Positions 9,201-17,055 are shown, counted from the stretch's first letter. The stretch is DNA of 46,199 nucleotides from UBA1926 sp002337215 (GCA_963973795.1 CAXBAF010000029.1:1-46199); one strand, 5' to 3'. Notes: generated by a model not told the origin, from the sequence alone. Numbers and translations are program-made.

Positions 9201-9885
9201 CCCCGCGCTCATCGATGGCACGGGAACGACCATCCTCGGGCTCGACCCGAGCAACACCGACTTCAACGATGCCCGCCTCGGGGCGGAGCCCGACCAGTCG
9301 CTCACCTTCGGCCCGAATCAGACGCTCTCCGGGCGGGGCCGCCTCCTCGGCGAGATCGAAGTCCAGGGCATGTTTGCACCGGGCGGCGACACGGTCGATA
9401 CCGTCGCGGCCAGGCCCAACGGGGACACGAGCGCGTTCCGCCTCACCGCGACCTCGACCTATCAGGTCCACGCCTCCGCCGAGGAGGTCAACGACAGGCT
9501 GAACGCCACGGTCCCCGTCCATGTCGGAGGCACCCTCCGCTTCACTCCCATCGACGGCTTCGAGCCCCCGCGCCCGACCCGCTACACGATCATTAATGCC
9601 CCCGAGATCACCGGCACCTTCGACACGCTGATTTACGAGGGCATCCTCCCCGAGGGCGGCGTCTTCCGCGCCGTCTACGAGGACACCGAGGTCATCGCCG
9701 CGGTCACCTGTACCGCCGACATCGCCGCACCCATCGGCGTGCTCGATCTCCAGGACATCAGCTTCTTCACCCAGCTCTTCCTCGCCCAGAGCCCGCTGGT
9801 GGACCTCGCTCCCCCATCGGGCGTGCTCGACCTCGCCGATATCAGCGCCTTCGTCCAGGGCTTCCTCGCAGGCTGCGGCGGGTAA
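6286..9885 (+). CDS. Giant secreted beta-helix protein with six repeats and GC-type dockerin
   Basis: The ATG at 6286 gives 1199 residues; the frame is open further upstream, but a purine-rich ribosome site and a signal peptide (AAAMISLVAGSAAAG) mark this start. The mature N-terminus has WTNASGGLWGDLNNWS, seen in autotransporter-like passenger proteins. Six tandem repeats of about 165 residues follow, at near 6650, 7150, 7650, 8145, 8640 and 9130. Each runs from TN[DN]G-x-F-x-VNS through a LNL-x-D-x-N-x-D[FY]-x-DA block and GKGR, to DR-x-GQ[DE]L. The last repeat ends in GMFAPGGDT, then a beta-rich cap, then the dockerin (CTADIAAPIGVLDLQDI to AGCGG). A long surface or matrix adhesin is likely; function is inference. 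Confidence 0.8.
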   Translation: MSSTSNIQSTVRAAALSRRLSAAAMISLVAGSAAAGVNSWTNASGGLWGDLNNWSLSVVPNAFDADAEISLAGAYTVSIQSAPIVGSLSLLNASADIAIVNGRSLTVNSDTASTAMLINDGLITVNSGQGSFFTQLSLGDADTAGILAAGPGLSGEVVLNLSDGNGDFNDAILTIAGNGEHADGHTIRGKGRVAGLFVNNGLLLADRDGQELRISGAVVQGLTGVVSAAGNGRLSVGDSGSLTGGIFTASTGGVLAFQAGLGTIGGGLHLMGDAEVSNGIDMNIGAGGITNDGVFTINATQGSFFTRALVTDSTAILGAGTINLNLSDANNDFNDAILGTSAGVTATNGPDHTVAGKGQLAGSWINDGTIEADRDGQELRVSATVVQTASGTVGATNNGVLGISDGGSVSGGTVVTASGGSVQSTAGTALIDGGLHNLGDMGVRNGQALAIGTGGIVNDGTLSVNSNQGVNTTDLRFDQSVTVSGAGRIDLNIGDVNTDYNDARVTTVLGVTGTFGPDQTVSGKGRLNGTFVNNGTILGDRPGQDVRMIGTVDQTGGGTARGTNGGFAVLEGVAITGGFFDGDTGGAVHAIGGANSVSGVTSLGAAGIRNGGNLRILAGGMTNDGVFSVNSQPGVNGTQLDVAEDATIDGTGRIDLNLDDGNNDFTDAQFRTVEGAVAHLGASHTVSGKGRMNGAWLNDGTISADRPGQDLQLLGVIDQSGGGQIRADDGFAVLFGVDIIGGSFDSTGAGAVLAQGAAGSISGVTNQGEAGLRNGAALSLDAGGMTNNGTFTVNSSQGINGTVLSVRQDALINGSGDVVLNLSDGNTDFSDARIATEAGITLTIGSAQTVRGKGRLDGTVIHNGTIAADRAGQDLQVFGDIDQSGGGEIRADNSGAVSIIASITGGTFDSDATGSVLFTPGSSSMSGVTNNGTAGLRSGAAVTLGAGGMTNNGTFTVNSNAGISGTVLIANAPALIDGTGTTILGLDPSNTDFNDARLGAEPDQSLTFGPNQTLSGRGRLLGEIEVQGMFAPGGDTVDTVAARPNGDTSAFRLTATSTYQVHASAEEVNDRLNATVPVHVGGTLRFTPIDGFEPPRPTRYTIINAPEITGTFDTLIYEGILPEGGVFRAVYEDTEVIAAVTCTADIAAPIGVLDLQDISFFTQLFLAQSPLVDLAPPSGVLDLADISAFVQGFLAGCGG
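6646..9390 (+). repeat. Six tandem coding repeats of about 495 nt
   Basis: The protein-level repeats of the giant gene are spaced about 490-505 nt apart. Copies 3 to 5 are the closest to one another (for example ADRPGQDLQLLGVIDQSGGG against ADRAGQDLQVFGDIDQSGGG). The first and last copies are the most diverged, as expected if expansion occurred in the middle. Confidence 0.7.
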
Positions 9886-9901
9886 CCAACGCGGAGCCGG
9901 G

Positions 9902-9907
9902 TATCAT
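9902..9907 (+). promoter_or_regulatory. Candidate -10 box of the 9938 gene
   Basis: TATCAT lies 30 nt before the GTG start, so the transcript would begin near 9914. It overlaps the ATG at 9906, which argues against a leader peptide starting there. No convincing -35 element is seen. Confidence 0.4.
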
Positions 9908-9937
9908 GAATCGATCGAGGTCGCGAGCCGGAGAGGC

Positions 9938-12511
9938 GTGACGGTGTTAGGAAACCAGCGCACCCCGAGGCTGAGCCGATGCGTCGCGGCCTCGCTCTGC
10001 GCGTCATCCCCGATCCACGCCGCCGGTCCCGAGCCTCTGATCGAGTGGCTCAACCCCGAGTCGAGTTTCTGGGAGTTCGCGGGCAATTGGTCGACCGGGA
10101 CGATTCCCGGTGAGAACGATACCGCCGTCATCGCCATACCCGGCGTCTATGAAATCGCACCACTCAGCGATGTCGTGGTCGCCGAACTCCGGCTCACAAA
10201 CCCGCTCGCGACTCTCAGGCTCTTCGCCTGGAATGAGTTGCAAGTCGGCAACGACGCGCCCCATTCAGCAACACTCACCAACGACGGGATCATCCGGGTC
10301 AACAGCGGCAACCCGGGTCTCACGCAACTGATCGTGGGCTCACCCACTCAGCCGGGACGCGTTCAGCCCGGTCCGGGGTCCAGCGGTGTCATCCGCCTTG
10401 ACCGATCCGACAACGTGCCGACCTTCGACGCGACCTTCACGATGCCATGGGGCGGCGTGCACGACGCGGGGCACACCATCCTGGGCAACGGCAAGATCGA
10501 GGGCACATTCGAGAACCGAGGCCTTGTGACCGCCGATGAGCCGCAGAGCCTTGTCCGCGTCCGCGCCGAGATCACCCAGACCGGCGACGGACGAATCGAG
10601 GCCCGCAACGGAGGGTCTGTTCTCGTCGAAACCGGCGCGACCATCGACGGCGGGCGAATCGAGGAACTCCCAGGCGGCGAGATCGTCCTCACGAGCGATC
10701 TCGTCCGCCTGCAGGGGGGCGTCCGTCTCGTCGGCGATATCACCTCCGAAGCCCAGACCCTTGAGGTCGGCGAAGGCGGGTTCATCACCGAGAACACTCT
10801 CCGGATCGGTTCCGAAGACGGTGTCGCCATCGAGTTGCTCGAAGGTGCCACGCTCCTGGGAGGAGGCACGATCGAACTCGCCAGCGGCTCGGGCAACTTC
10901 TCCGAAGCGCCGAGATTCCACTCCCTCGCCGAGACACCCGCGGTCATCGGGCCGGATCTCACCATCACCGGCTCCGGAAGGCTCCACGGCGACTACATCA
11001 ACCACGGAACCCTCCGGGTCGGCGCGAGCGACCGCTTCGAGATCTGGGATAACCTGACACAGTCCGATTCCGGGCGCATCATCGTCGAACCGGGAGGCAC
11101 CTTCGGTTTCTCAAGCACGAATCTCAGCGGCGGAACGATCACCGCCGAGCCCGGCCAGCCCCTCATACTCGGGATCACCCTCTCCACCGGCGGCGGCATC
11201 ATCGTCGAGGGCACCTACCGCTTCCTCCACCCCCACAGCTCGTACATCTTCCATGTCCGCAACAACGAGACCACGGTCCTGAACGGCACAATCTGGGGCG
11301 CCGACTATGACGAGGTCGATCGCAACAACGGCACGGTCAGCCTCGGTTTCGGCTCGACGCTCGCCGGAACCGGGACGCTCGATCGCATCAGGGTGATCAA
11401 AAACAACGGATCGCCGATGGCGCGCATCGAACCAACAGTCCGAATCACGAATCCCGATGTCGTGATCGGCGATTTTCGTCTCCCCGGGGGTCTGACCGTC
11501 GACGCGAGAGACTCGAGCATCAGCGGCACCTTCGATTTCGAGGGAACCGGAGAGGTCCTCGTGTCCAACGGGCACCACATCTCCGTCGGCGGTCCCACCT
11601 TCCGCAACGGGACCCTCCGTGCCACGAACGGTGCGTATTTCGAGAAAACCGGAAAATCGTTCTTCGAGAGCATCACCATCGCGGAGAACACGACGATCCG
11701 CTTTATCCAGGGGAACGGAGGCGGGATCAAGCTCAACGAGGCCGGTATCACGAATTCCGGCACGATCGTCGTCAGGCCCGACTACGAACCCTCCCGCCTC
11801 CCGACGCTTATCGCGTACGAAGATTCGACCATCGCCGGCACGGGTGAGATCCACCTCACCACCGGTGCGGACGACCCGACGATCCCGCCGGGGATCGGGT
11901 CGGCTCCCGATGCCACCCTCACCCTCGGGCCAGGCCAACTCATCAAGGGGAAGGGCTACGCGGAAGGCGTCGTCCGAATCGACGGCACCCTCTCCCCCGG
12001 ATTCGACACCGGCGACATCGCGTCGTTCACCGTTCAGCAGAGATCGACAAACGACCAGAGCAGCCGACTCATCCTGGGTCCCGATGCAACGCTTGTGATC
12101 GATCTCGCCGACGGCGCGAGCGATGCCATCCACGCAGAAACCCCCGTCGAGATCGCCGGGGTGCTCCGCCTCCGCCCGCCGACCAACGGAACGCCCGGCC
12201 CGACAGAGCAGTTCCGAATCCTCGATGCCGACCGTATCGAAGGCCAATTCTCTCACATCGAGAGCGAACCCCCTCCGCCCGAGGGCTTCATCACGCGCGC
12301 GTTCTACTCCGACACAACAGTGACCATCGCCATCACCTGCCCCGCCGATTTCGCCCTCCCCGCAGGCGTTCTCGACGCGGCCGACATCGAAGCATTCATG
12401 TCGCGATTCCTCCAGTCCGATCCCGAGGTCGACCTGGCACTTCCCGAAGACGTGATCGATCTCATGGATATCGTCGCGTTTATAAACGGGTACCTCGCCG
12501 GTTGCGACTGA
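9938..12511 (+). CDS. Large secreted beta-helix protein with GC-type dockerin
   Basis: This 857-residue protein is a diverged relative of the preceding giant protein. The mature N-terminus has SSFWEFAGNWSTGTIPGE, equivalent to the GGLWGDLNNWS region of its neighbour. The body holds many GTI, GGT and G-T-G-x-I beta-helix turns and a late FSPGFDTGD-like cap (LSPGFDTGDIASF). The dockerin is atypical: CPADFALPAGVLDAADI, then LPEDVIDLMDI and a terminal GCD, with no good calcium loop in either repeat. The GTG start is uncertain: GGAGAGG ends only one base before it. A start a few codons into the ORF is possible, but the signal-like segment RCVAASLCASSPIHAA must be kept. Confidence 0.72.
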   Translation: MTVLGNQRTPRLSRCVAASLCASSPIHAAGPEPLIEWLNPESSFWEFAGNWSTGTIPGENDTAVIAIPGVYEIAPLSDVVVAELRLTNPLATLRLFAWNELQVGNDAPHSATLTNDGIIRVNSGNPGLTQLIVGSPTQPGRVQPGPGSSGVIRLDRSDNVPTFDATFTMPWGGVHDAGHTILGNGKIEGTFENRGLVTADEPQSLVRVRAEITQTGDGRIEARNGGSVLVETGATIDGGRIEELPGGEIVLTSDLVRLQGGVRLVGDITSEAQTLEVGEGGFITENTLRIGSEDGVAIELLEGATLLGGGTIELASGSGNFSEAPRFHSLAETPAVIGPDLTITGSGRLHGDYINHGTLRVGASDRFEIWDNLTQSDSGRIIVEPGGTFGFSSTNLSGGTITAEPGQPLILGITLSTGGGIIVEGTYRFLHPHSSYIFHVRNNETTVLNGTIWGADYDEVDRNNGTVSLGFGSTLAGTGTLDRIRVIKNNGSPMARIEPTVRITNPDVVIGDFRLPGGLTVDARDSSISGTFDFEGTGEVLVSNGHHISVGGPTFRNGTLRATNGAYFEKTGKSFFESITIAENTTIRFIQGNGGGIKLNEAGITNSGTIVVRPDYEPSRLPTLIAYEDSTIAGTGEIHLTTGADDPTIPPGIGSAPDATLTLGPGQLIKGKGYAEGVVRIDGTLSPGFDTGDIASFTVQQRSTNDQSSRLILGPDATLVIDLADGASDAIHAETPVEIAGVLRLRPPTNGTPGPTEQFRILDADRIEGQFSHIESEPPPPEGFITRAFYSDTTVTIAITCPADFALPAGVLDAADIEAFMSRFLQSDPEVDLALPEDVIDLMDIVAFINGYLAGCD

Positions 12512-12530
12512 TCCCTCTGTGAGCGCGATC

Positions 12531-12536
12531 TAGAAT
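12531..12536 (+). promoter_or_regulatory. -10 box of rnpA, leaderless arrangement
   Basis: TAGAAT ends 9 nt before the rnpA ATG, with no Shine-Dalgarno between. With normal -10 to start spacing the mRNA would begin within about three bases of the start codon. Confidence 0.5.
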
Positions 12537-12545
12537 GGGTCTCAC

Positions 12546-13010
12546 ATGGACGGTGCCAACCCCGGATCCAAGCTGTTCACATACCGCACGCGCCACCGCC
12601 TCTCCAACGACCGCGATTTCCAGGCCGTCTACGACTTCAAGATCCGCAAGGCCCACGGCCCGCTGCTCGTCTTCATCAAGCCCAACAGCCTCCCCGAACA
12701 CCGCCTCGGGCTCTCCGTCGGCCGGCGCGTCGGCAACGCCGTCGCCCGGGGCAGGGTCAAACGCCTTCTCCGGGAGGCGTTCCGCCACGAACGGCATGCG
12801 CTCCCGATACCCGACGAAGGCGCTCACGACACAGAGCCTCACGCCGCCTACGACATCATCGTCGTCGCACGCCCCCACACGCCCATGCCGCTGTCGGCCT
12901 ACCGCGCGACGCTCGCCGAACTCGTCGCGCGGGCCCACCGCGAGCACACCAGGCGGACCGAGCGGCAGCGGTCGCCCGAACCGCCAACCGAGCGAGACGG
13001 CCGTGCCTGA
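12546..13010 (+). CDS. rnpA: Ribonuclease P protein component
   Basis: This 154-residue protein is the small basic subunit that helps RNase P RNA remove the 5' leader from tRNA precursors. The family signature is clear: RLSNDRDFQAVYDF near the N-terminus, then LGLSVGRRVGNAVARGRVKR followed by LLREAFR, the conserved RNR helix. The C-terminus is extended by a charged, disordered stretch (about residues 125-154), longer than the usual 110-130 residues. The usual upstream partner rpmH is absent; a dockerin gene lies there instead. Its last 8 nt overlap yidD, so the two are probably co-translated. Confidence 0.96.
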   Translation: MDGANPGSKLFTYRTRHRLSNDRDFQAVYDFKIRKAHGPLLVFIKPNSLPEHRLGLSVGRRVGNAVARGRVKRLLREAFRHERHALPIPDEGAHDTEPHAAYDIIVVARPHTPMPLSAYRATLAELVARAHREHTRRTERQRSPEPPTERDGRA

Positions 13011-13311
13011 ACGCGTATCCATCGCCGCCCGCCCCTTCATCGCCCTGATCTGGGTCTACCGCGTGACCCTCTCCCCCCTCATCGGCGGGCACTGCCGATT
13101 CGAGCCCACATGCAGCCAATACGGATTGGACGCGTATAGGAGATACGGAGCGGGCCGAGGCACGCTGCTCACCGCCCGCCGAATTCTTCGATGTCATCCG
13201 TTCAGTGCAGGCGGGTACGACCCCGTGCCGATCACAGACGAGACGCACCCGGCCGATCAGGACGACCCCGCTCCGTCCAGCGTCGACGCGGATGCCAACA
13301 ATTCTGAGTGA
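13003..13311 (+). CDS. yidD: Membrane protein insertion efficiency factor YidD
   Basis: The GTG at 13003 gives 102 residues and overlaps the rnpA stop codon. The family core is present: IWVYRVTLSPLIGGHCRFEP, then TCSQYGLDAYRRYG and RRILRCHPFSAGGYDPVP, with the conserved cysteines of FEPTCSQY and RCHPF. YidD is a small inner-face membrane-associated protein that assists YidC-dependent insertion. The acidic tail after VP is not part of the family core. In many bacteria yidC follows; here a TetR regulator follows, so the ancestral rpmH-rnpA-yidD-yidC block has been split. Confidence 0.94.
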   Translation: MPERVSIAARPFIALIWVYRVTLSPLIGGHCRFEPTCSQYGLDAYRRYGAGRGTLLTARRILRCHPFSAGGYDPVPITDETHPADQDDPAPSSVDADANNSE

Positions 13312-13396
13312 CACCCGATAAAGACCGCCCTCCCGCGAGCCGATGGCACACATGGGCCCCAACAGCACGCACCGGCACACGCGGAGAAAGTAGATC

Positions 13397-14017
13397 ATGA
13401 GTCGAATGCCCGCGGCCGAGCGCCGCGAACAACTCTTGGATGTTGCCGCCGAGGCCTTCAGCGCCCAGGGTTACGCCCGCGCGACGACCTCGCAGCTCGC
13501 CAAGTCCGCGGGCGTCACCGAACCGATTATCTACCGCCACTTCAAGTCCAAGAAGAACCTCTTCATTTCCCTGATCGCGCGCACAGGCCGGCGCACGCTC
13601 GAGCAATGGGAGCGGGACCTCGCCGGCGCGAAGACCCCGGCCGAACGCCTCGCCCGCCTCATCGGCGACAACCCCATGGTCTCCGACGAGGGCCGCGAGG
13701 CCTACCGCGTCTTCCTCCAGGCGATCAGCGAGGTGGACGACGCCGATATCCGCAAAGCGATCAACGACCACATCAAGAGCCTCCACGCCTTCATCGTCGC
13801 CGAGCTCGCCGAGGCCCAGAAGACCGGCGCCGTGCGCGACCGCTTCAGCGCAGGCGTCCTCGCCTGGTCGCTCATCTCGATGGGCCTGGGCTACGGCGCC
13901 CTCACCGCCCTGGGCGTCGAGGGCCACAACAAGGTCGACGAGAAGGGCATGCACCTCAGCGATGTCCTCGCCCGCGTCCTCGTCGGCAAGCAGGCCGAGA
14001 AGCCGCCCAAGGAATGA
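13397..14017 (+). CDS. TetR/AcrR family transcriptional regulator
   Basis: This 206-residue protein has a clear N-terminal TetR helix-turn-helix: RREQLLDVAAEAFSAQGYAR, then TTSQLAKSAGVTEPIIYRHF and KSKKNLFISLI. The remainder (about residues 65-195) is the helical ligand and dimer domain. GGAGAAAG lies at a suitable distance upstream. ATG 13406 is a possible alternative start. The ligand and targets cannot be deduced. It stands alone between yidD and the cysteine desulfurase; the latter appears to have its own promoter. Confidence 0.9.
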   Translation: MSRMPAAERREQLLDVAAEAFSAQGYARATTSQLAKSAGVTEPIIYRHFKSKKNLFISLIARTGRRTLEQWERDLAGAKTPAERLARLIGDNPMVSDEGREAYRVFLQAISEVDDADIRKAINDHIKSLHAFIVAELAEAQKTGAVRDRFSAGVLAWSLISMGLGYGALTALGVEGHNKVDEKGMHLSDVLARVLVGKQAEKPPKE

Positions 14018-14034
14018 GCACGCCCGGGGCTCAC

Positions 14035-14040
14035 TACGAT
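14035..14040 (+). promoter_or_regulatory. -10 box of the cysteine desulfurase gene, leaderless arrangement
   Basis: TACGAT lies in the 28-nt gap after the TetR gene and ends 5 nt before the GTG start. No Shine-Dalgarno is present; only a run of C separates box and start codon. Confidence 0.45.
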
Positions 14041-14045
14041 CCCCC

Positions 14046-15254
14046 GTGCCCTACCTCGACAACAACGCGACCACCAGACCCATCCCCGAGGCGATCGACG
14101 CCGCCGTGCGAGCGCTCTCAGACCACTGGCACAACCCGTCCTCCGTTCACCGTGGAGGCCAGGCCGCCCGCCACGCCCTCGAACTCGCGCGCACGGACCT
14201 CGCCGCCCTCGCCGGCGTCCCCCCCCGCCAGCTCACCTTCACCGGGTCCGGCACCGAATCCATCGACCTCGCCATCCGGGGCGTCCTCGGCGCATCGGAC
14301 CGAACCACCCTCATCACCAGCCGGCTCGAGCACGCCGCCGTCCGCGATCTGGCCGACCACCTCGAATCCGCGGGTCAGGCGAACGTTCGCTGGCTCAACA
14401 TCCTCGAGGGCGGCCTGATCGATCTCGAGGACCTCGACCGCGCCCTCACCGAACACCCGCGCGCGCTCGTCAGCGTCCAGTGGGCCAACAACGAGACCGG
14501 CGTCATCCAGCCCGCCCGAGAGATCCACGCCCGCTGCCAGGACGCCGGGGCGGTCTACCACTGCGACGCCGTCCAATGGATCGGCAAACTCCCGGTTCTT
14601 GAACCGTCGCTTCAACGAGCCCCTCGCGCAAGCGAGGGGAATCCCCCATCATCCCATTTGTATCCCGGCCCTCCCGCCGACCTCCTCACCCTCTCCCCCC
14701 ACAAATTCCACGGCCCCAAGGGCATCGGTGCCCTGATCACCCGCCCCGGCCTCCGCCTCCGTCCCACGCTTCAGGGCGCGCAAGAACTCGGACGACGGGG
14801 CGGCACCGAGAACGTCCCCGGCGCCCTCGCCGCCGCCGCCGCCGCGAAGGCCGCCGCCGCATGGCTCGCCGATGACAGCGCCCGCGCGACCCTCGGCGAG
14901 ATGCGCGACCGTTTCGAGCGGTCCATTCTCGACACGATCCCGTCCGCCTCGATCAACGGTGCGCAGCACGAACGCCTCTGGAACACCACCAACATCGCCT
15001 TCCCCAGGCTCGAGGCTGAGGCGTTGTTGCTCACGATGTCCGAGCGCGGGCTGGCCGCTTCCGCGGGTGCCGCCTGCTCATCGGGATCGCTCGATCCGTC
15101 CCCCGTTCTGCTCGCGATGGGCATCCCCCCCGAGCGCGCGCACGGGTCCGTCCGCTTCAGCCTCTCCCGGTTCACGACCGACACCGAGATCGACGCCGCG
15201 GCTGAGATCGTCATCGAGTCCGTCCGCCGGCTCTCCTCCGCGATGCTCGCCTGA
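14046..15254 (+). CDS. Cysteine desulfurase, IscS/NifS family, with in-frame insertion
   Basis: This 402-residue PLP enzyme takes sulfur from cysteine for Fe-S cluster and thiolation pathways. Visible landmarks are the N-terminal YLDNNATT, NPSSVHRGG, TGSGTESIDLAI, NNETG, HCDAVQ, the PLP lysine in SPHKFHGPKG (about residue 220), RRGGTENVPG, and the sulfur-carrying cysteine in AGAACSSGS (about residue 344). Between IGKLP and DLLTLSPHK the protein carries about 20 residues more than IscS-type enzymes, encoded by a palindrome-bearing segment. GTG 14046 is chosen because YLDNNATT follows at once. No iscU, iscA or suf genes are adjacent, so it may serve tRNA thiolation or cluster assembly elsewhere. 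Confidence 0.92.
   Translation: MPYLDNNATTRPIPEAIDAAVRALSDHWHNPSSVHRGGQAARHALELARTDLAALAGVPPRQLTFTGSGTESIDLAIRGVLGASDRTTLITSRLEHAAVRDLADHLESAGQANVRWLNILEGGLIDLEDLDRALTEHPRALVSVQWANNETGVIQPAREIHARCQDAGAVYHCDAVQWIGKLPVLEPSLQRAPRASEGNPPSSHLYPGPPADLLTLSPHKFHGPKGIGALITRPGLRLRPTLQGAQELGRRGGTENVPGALAAAAAAKAAAAWLADDSARATLGEMRDRFERSILDTIPSASINGAQHERLWNTTNIAFPRLEAEALLLTMSERGLAASAGAACSSGSLDPSPVLLAMGIPPERAHGSVRFSLSRFTTDTEIDAAAEIVIESVRRLSSAMLA
14600..14667 (+). repeat. Palindromic REP/RPE-like element inserted in the coding sequence
   Basis: CCCCTCGC (14620-14627), loop GCAA and GCGAGGGG (14632-14639) form a perfect 8-bp hairpin with a GNRA loop. It lies inside the roughly 60-nt extra segment of the cysteine desulfurase gene and keeps the frame. 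The following stretch is less GC-rich than its surroundings. No second copy was seen in this window. Confidence 0.55.
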
Positions 15255-15330
15255 TCATCCCGCGGTCGGGGCTCGCGTCTCCGAGATTGCCCGCGAGCCG
15301 GGGCCCGGGACCCGGCACGCCCCGCGCCCG

Positions 15331-15336
15331 TACACT
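15331..15336 (+). promoter_or_regulatory. -10 box of the 15345 gene, leaderless arrangement
   Basis: TACACT ends 8 nt before the ATG at 15345, and no Shine-Dalgarno intervenes. Confidence 0.45.
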
Positions 15337-15344
15337 CTGTGCGT

Positions 15345-16187
15345 ATGGGCAATCTCGGCAGTCTTATCCAGATCCTGATCTTCGTCGCCGTCATCGCCGG
15401 TCCGACCATCGGCGCGATCGCCAAGAAGGCCAAGTCGCACGCTGAGGAGAAGCGCATCGCCGCCGAGCGTCAGAAGCGCCGCATCGAGGCGATCCGCACC
15501 GGGCAGGTCTCGGACGATCTTGGGACCATCGACCCCAACGCCCGAACGACGATCCAGGTGCAGTCCCAGCCCACCGCACGCCCCCAGACCGCCGCCCAGG
15601 CCCGGTCCGCCGCCGCGGATGCCGCCCGCCAGCAACGTCAGCAGCAGATCGCCGAACTCCGCCGCCGCTATCAGGCTCAGCAGGCCGCCCAGCAGCAGGC
15701 CAAGGCGCAGCGCCCACAGACCGCGGGCCAAGCCGCGGGCCCGATTCCGGGCCGACCTTCAGTTCAGACAACAGGCCCGATGTCGACCGCGGGCCGGGCC
15801 GCCGCGAACCAGCGTGAGGCCGAGCTCGTCCGCCGGCGCGAGGAGATCCGCCGCCGGCGCGAAGCGATCGCCGCCCAGCGCGGGCAATCCGCCGCCTCCC
15901 GCAAGCGTCAGCGGAGCGATGCCCAGAATCCGTCACAGTCATCTGTTCCCAAGCAGACCCGCAAGGCCAAGAAGCAGGCCGCGGCAGCCGCCGTCGCCGC
16001 CGAATCGCTCATGAAGGGTGTTCCCGCGTCGCGCGTCGACCAGAGCCGCTCGCGGGACGGATCCTCGAGCCGGGCGCACCCCCTCGCCGCCGCCCTCCGC
16101 TCGCCCAGCGAACTCCGCAGGGCGATCGTGCTCTCCGAGATCCTCTCCCCGCCCGTCTCGCTCCGGTCCGAACAAAGCGGCGAGTAA
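15345..16187 (+). CDS. Membrane-anchored coiled-coil, Gln/Ala/Arg-rich protein
   Basis: This 280-residue protein has one N-terminal membrane segment (LIQILIFVAVIAGPTIGAIA) followed by a highly charged helix (KKAKSHAEEKRIAAERQKRR). A long low-complexity region follows, rich in Q, A and R, with RQQRQQQIAELRRRYQAQQA and a later RRREEIRRRREAIAAQRGQ. A coiled coil projecting from the membrane is likely. The last part (about residues 225-280) returns to ordinary composition and ends LRRAIVLSEILSPP. I do not recognise a family. ATG 15345 is preferred over the in-frame GTG at 15339 because of the -10 spacing. Function unknown. Confidence 0.65.
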   Translation: MGNLGSLIQILIFVAVIAGPTIGAIAKKAKSHAEEKRIAAERQKRRIEAIRTGQVSDDLGTIDPNARTTIQVQSQPTARPQTAAQARSAAADAARQQRQQQIAELRRRYQAQQAAQQQAKAQRPQTAGQAAGPIPGRPSVQTTGPMSTAGRAAANQREAELVRRREEIRRRREAIAAQRGQSAASRKRQRSDAQNPSQSSVPKQTRKAKKQAAAAAVAAESLMKGVPASRVDQSRSRDGSSSRAHPLAAALRSPSELRRAIVLSEILSPPVSLRSEQSGE

Positions 16188-16246
16188 GCCTCAGGCGCGC
16201 CGACACACCGACCGGCTCGACCGCGTCGCTGATCTCTGTTTCCGGG

Positions 16247-17035
16247 TTATTCCGCCAGCACGATCGACCGCTCGCGTTTGATCGGCACGCCCAGCACCCG
16301 CACGCCGTAGTCCACGAACTCGTCCCCCGCGGTCCCGTCGCTCAGGATCCTGGTCGTCGTCCGCCGCACCGCCTCGGCGGGCCCGACCCGCACCCGCAGT
16401 TCCGCGACGACCGCCCGGGCCGACCGGTCTCCGACCGCGAAGGGCCACGCCTCCGACGCCCCGTCGATGATCGCCACCCGCCGCGTTGCCTTGCCGCGCA
16501 GCGAGACCTTGTCCTCGTCATCGGGGTCGCGTTCGGTCATCGTCGTCGTGTCCTCGAACACTGCGCCGGGCTCGATCGCCGCGGGGAACCAGATCAGCGC
16601 GGGCTCGAAGACGTACAGCCGCGCCGGGCCGTCTGGGTCGGTGTCCTTCACCGAGCGGGACCACGACAGGTAGATCCCGCCGTGCGGCCCGATCACGTGC
16701 CCCGCGGATTTCTGAGGCTTCGCCGTCCCGTCGTCCCCGATCTCACGCGTCCGCACCGTCCACCGGCCCGGCCCCTCGCCCCGCTCCGGGGCGACGCCCG
16801 CGTCGAACGACGACGATGTGCGCACGACGCCCGCCCGCGATCCTGTCGCCGGGTCGATGAGCACCCGCTCGCGTGGCGGGCCTCCCAGCCCCATCAGATC
16901 TCGCGCCAGCACCGCCCCGGATTGGCCCAGCCGCGCGTTGTCGGCGACCGCGGTTGCGCGCAGACCGGGCGCTCCGCAGCCGCCGAGCCCCGGGATCACC
17001 ATCCCGGTCCCGAGCAAGAGAGTCACCCGGATCAC
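16247..17035 (-). CDS. Lipoprotein of unknown function
   Basis: A GTG start at 17035 gives 262 residues with a lipoprotein signal: MIRVTLLLGTGMVIPGLGGC, where GLGGC is the lipobox. The open frame extends to 17206, but that would place a long charged stretch before the signal. The mature part is beta-rich and includes the segments GHVIGPHGGIYLSWSRS, LIWFPAAIEPGAVFEDTTTM and DEFVDYGVRVLGVP. I do not recognise a domain. It is divergent from the lipoprotein gene at 17070; the two share a 34-nt promoter region. Export to the periplasm or a membrane face is inferred from the lipobox only. Confidence 0.7.
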   Translation of the reverse strand: MIRVTLLLGTGMVIPGLGGCGAPGLRATAVADNARLGQSGAVLARDLMGLGGPPRERVLIDPATGSRAGVVRTSSSFDAGVAPERGEGPGRWTVRTREIGDDGTAKPQKSAGHVIGPHGGIYLSWSRSVKDTDPDGPARLYVFEPALIWFPAAIEPGAVFEDTTTMTERDPDDEDKVSLRGKATRRVAIIDGASEAWPFAVGDRSARAVVAELRVRVGPAEAVRRTTTRILSDGTAGDEFVDYGVRVLGVPIKRERSIVLAE

Positions 17036-17055
17036 CCACCGCGCGCACGCGGACC

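Noticed and set aside
9906..9941. An 11-codon leader ORF overlapping the GTG start of the 9938 gene by four bases.
   Set aside because: Its ATG overlaps the candidate -10 box TATCAT (9902-9907), so it would not be in the transcript.
15560..15990. Gln/Ala/Arg-rich stretch as a frameshifted or non-coding repeat.
   Set aside because: The frame is open from a membrane helix to an ordinary C-terminus and codon choice fits the neighbours; it is low-complexity coding sequence.
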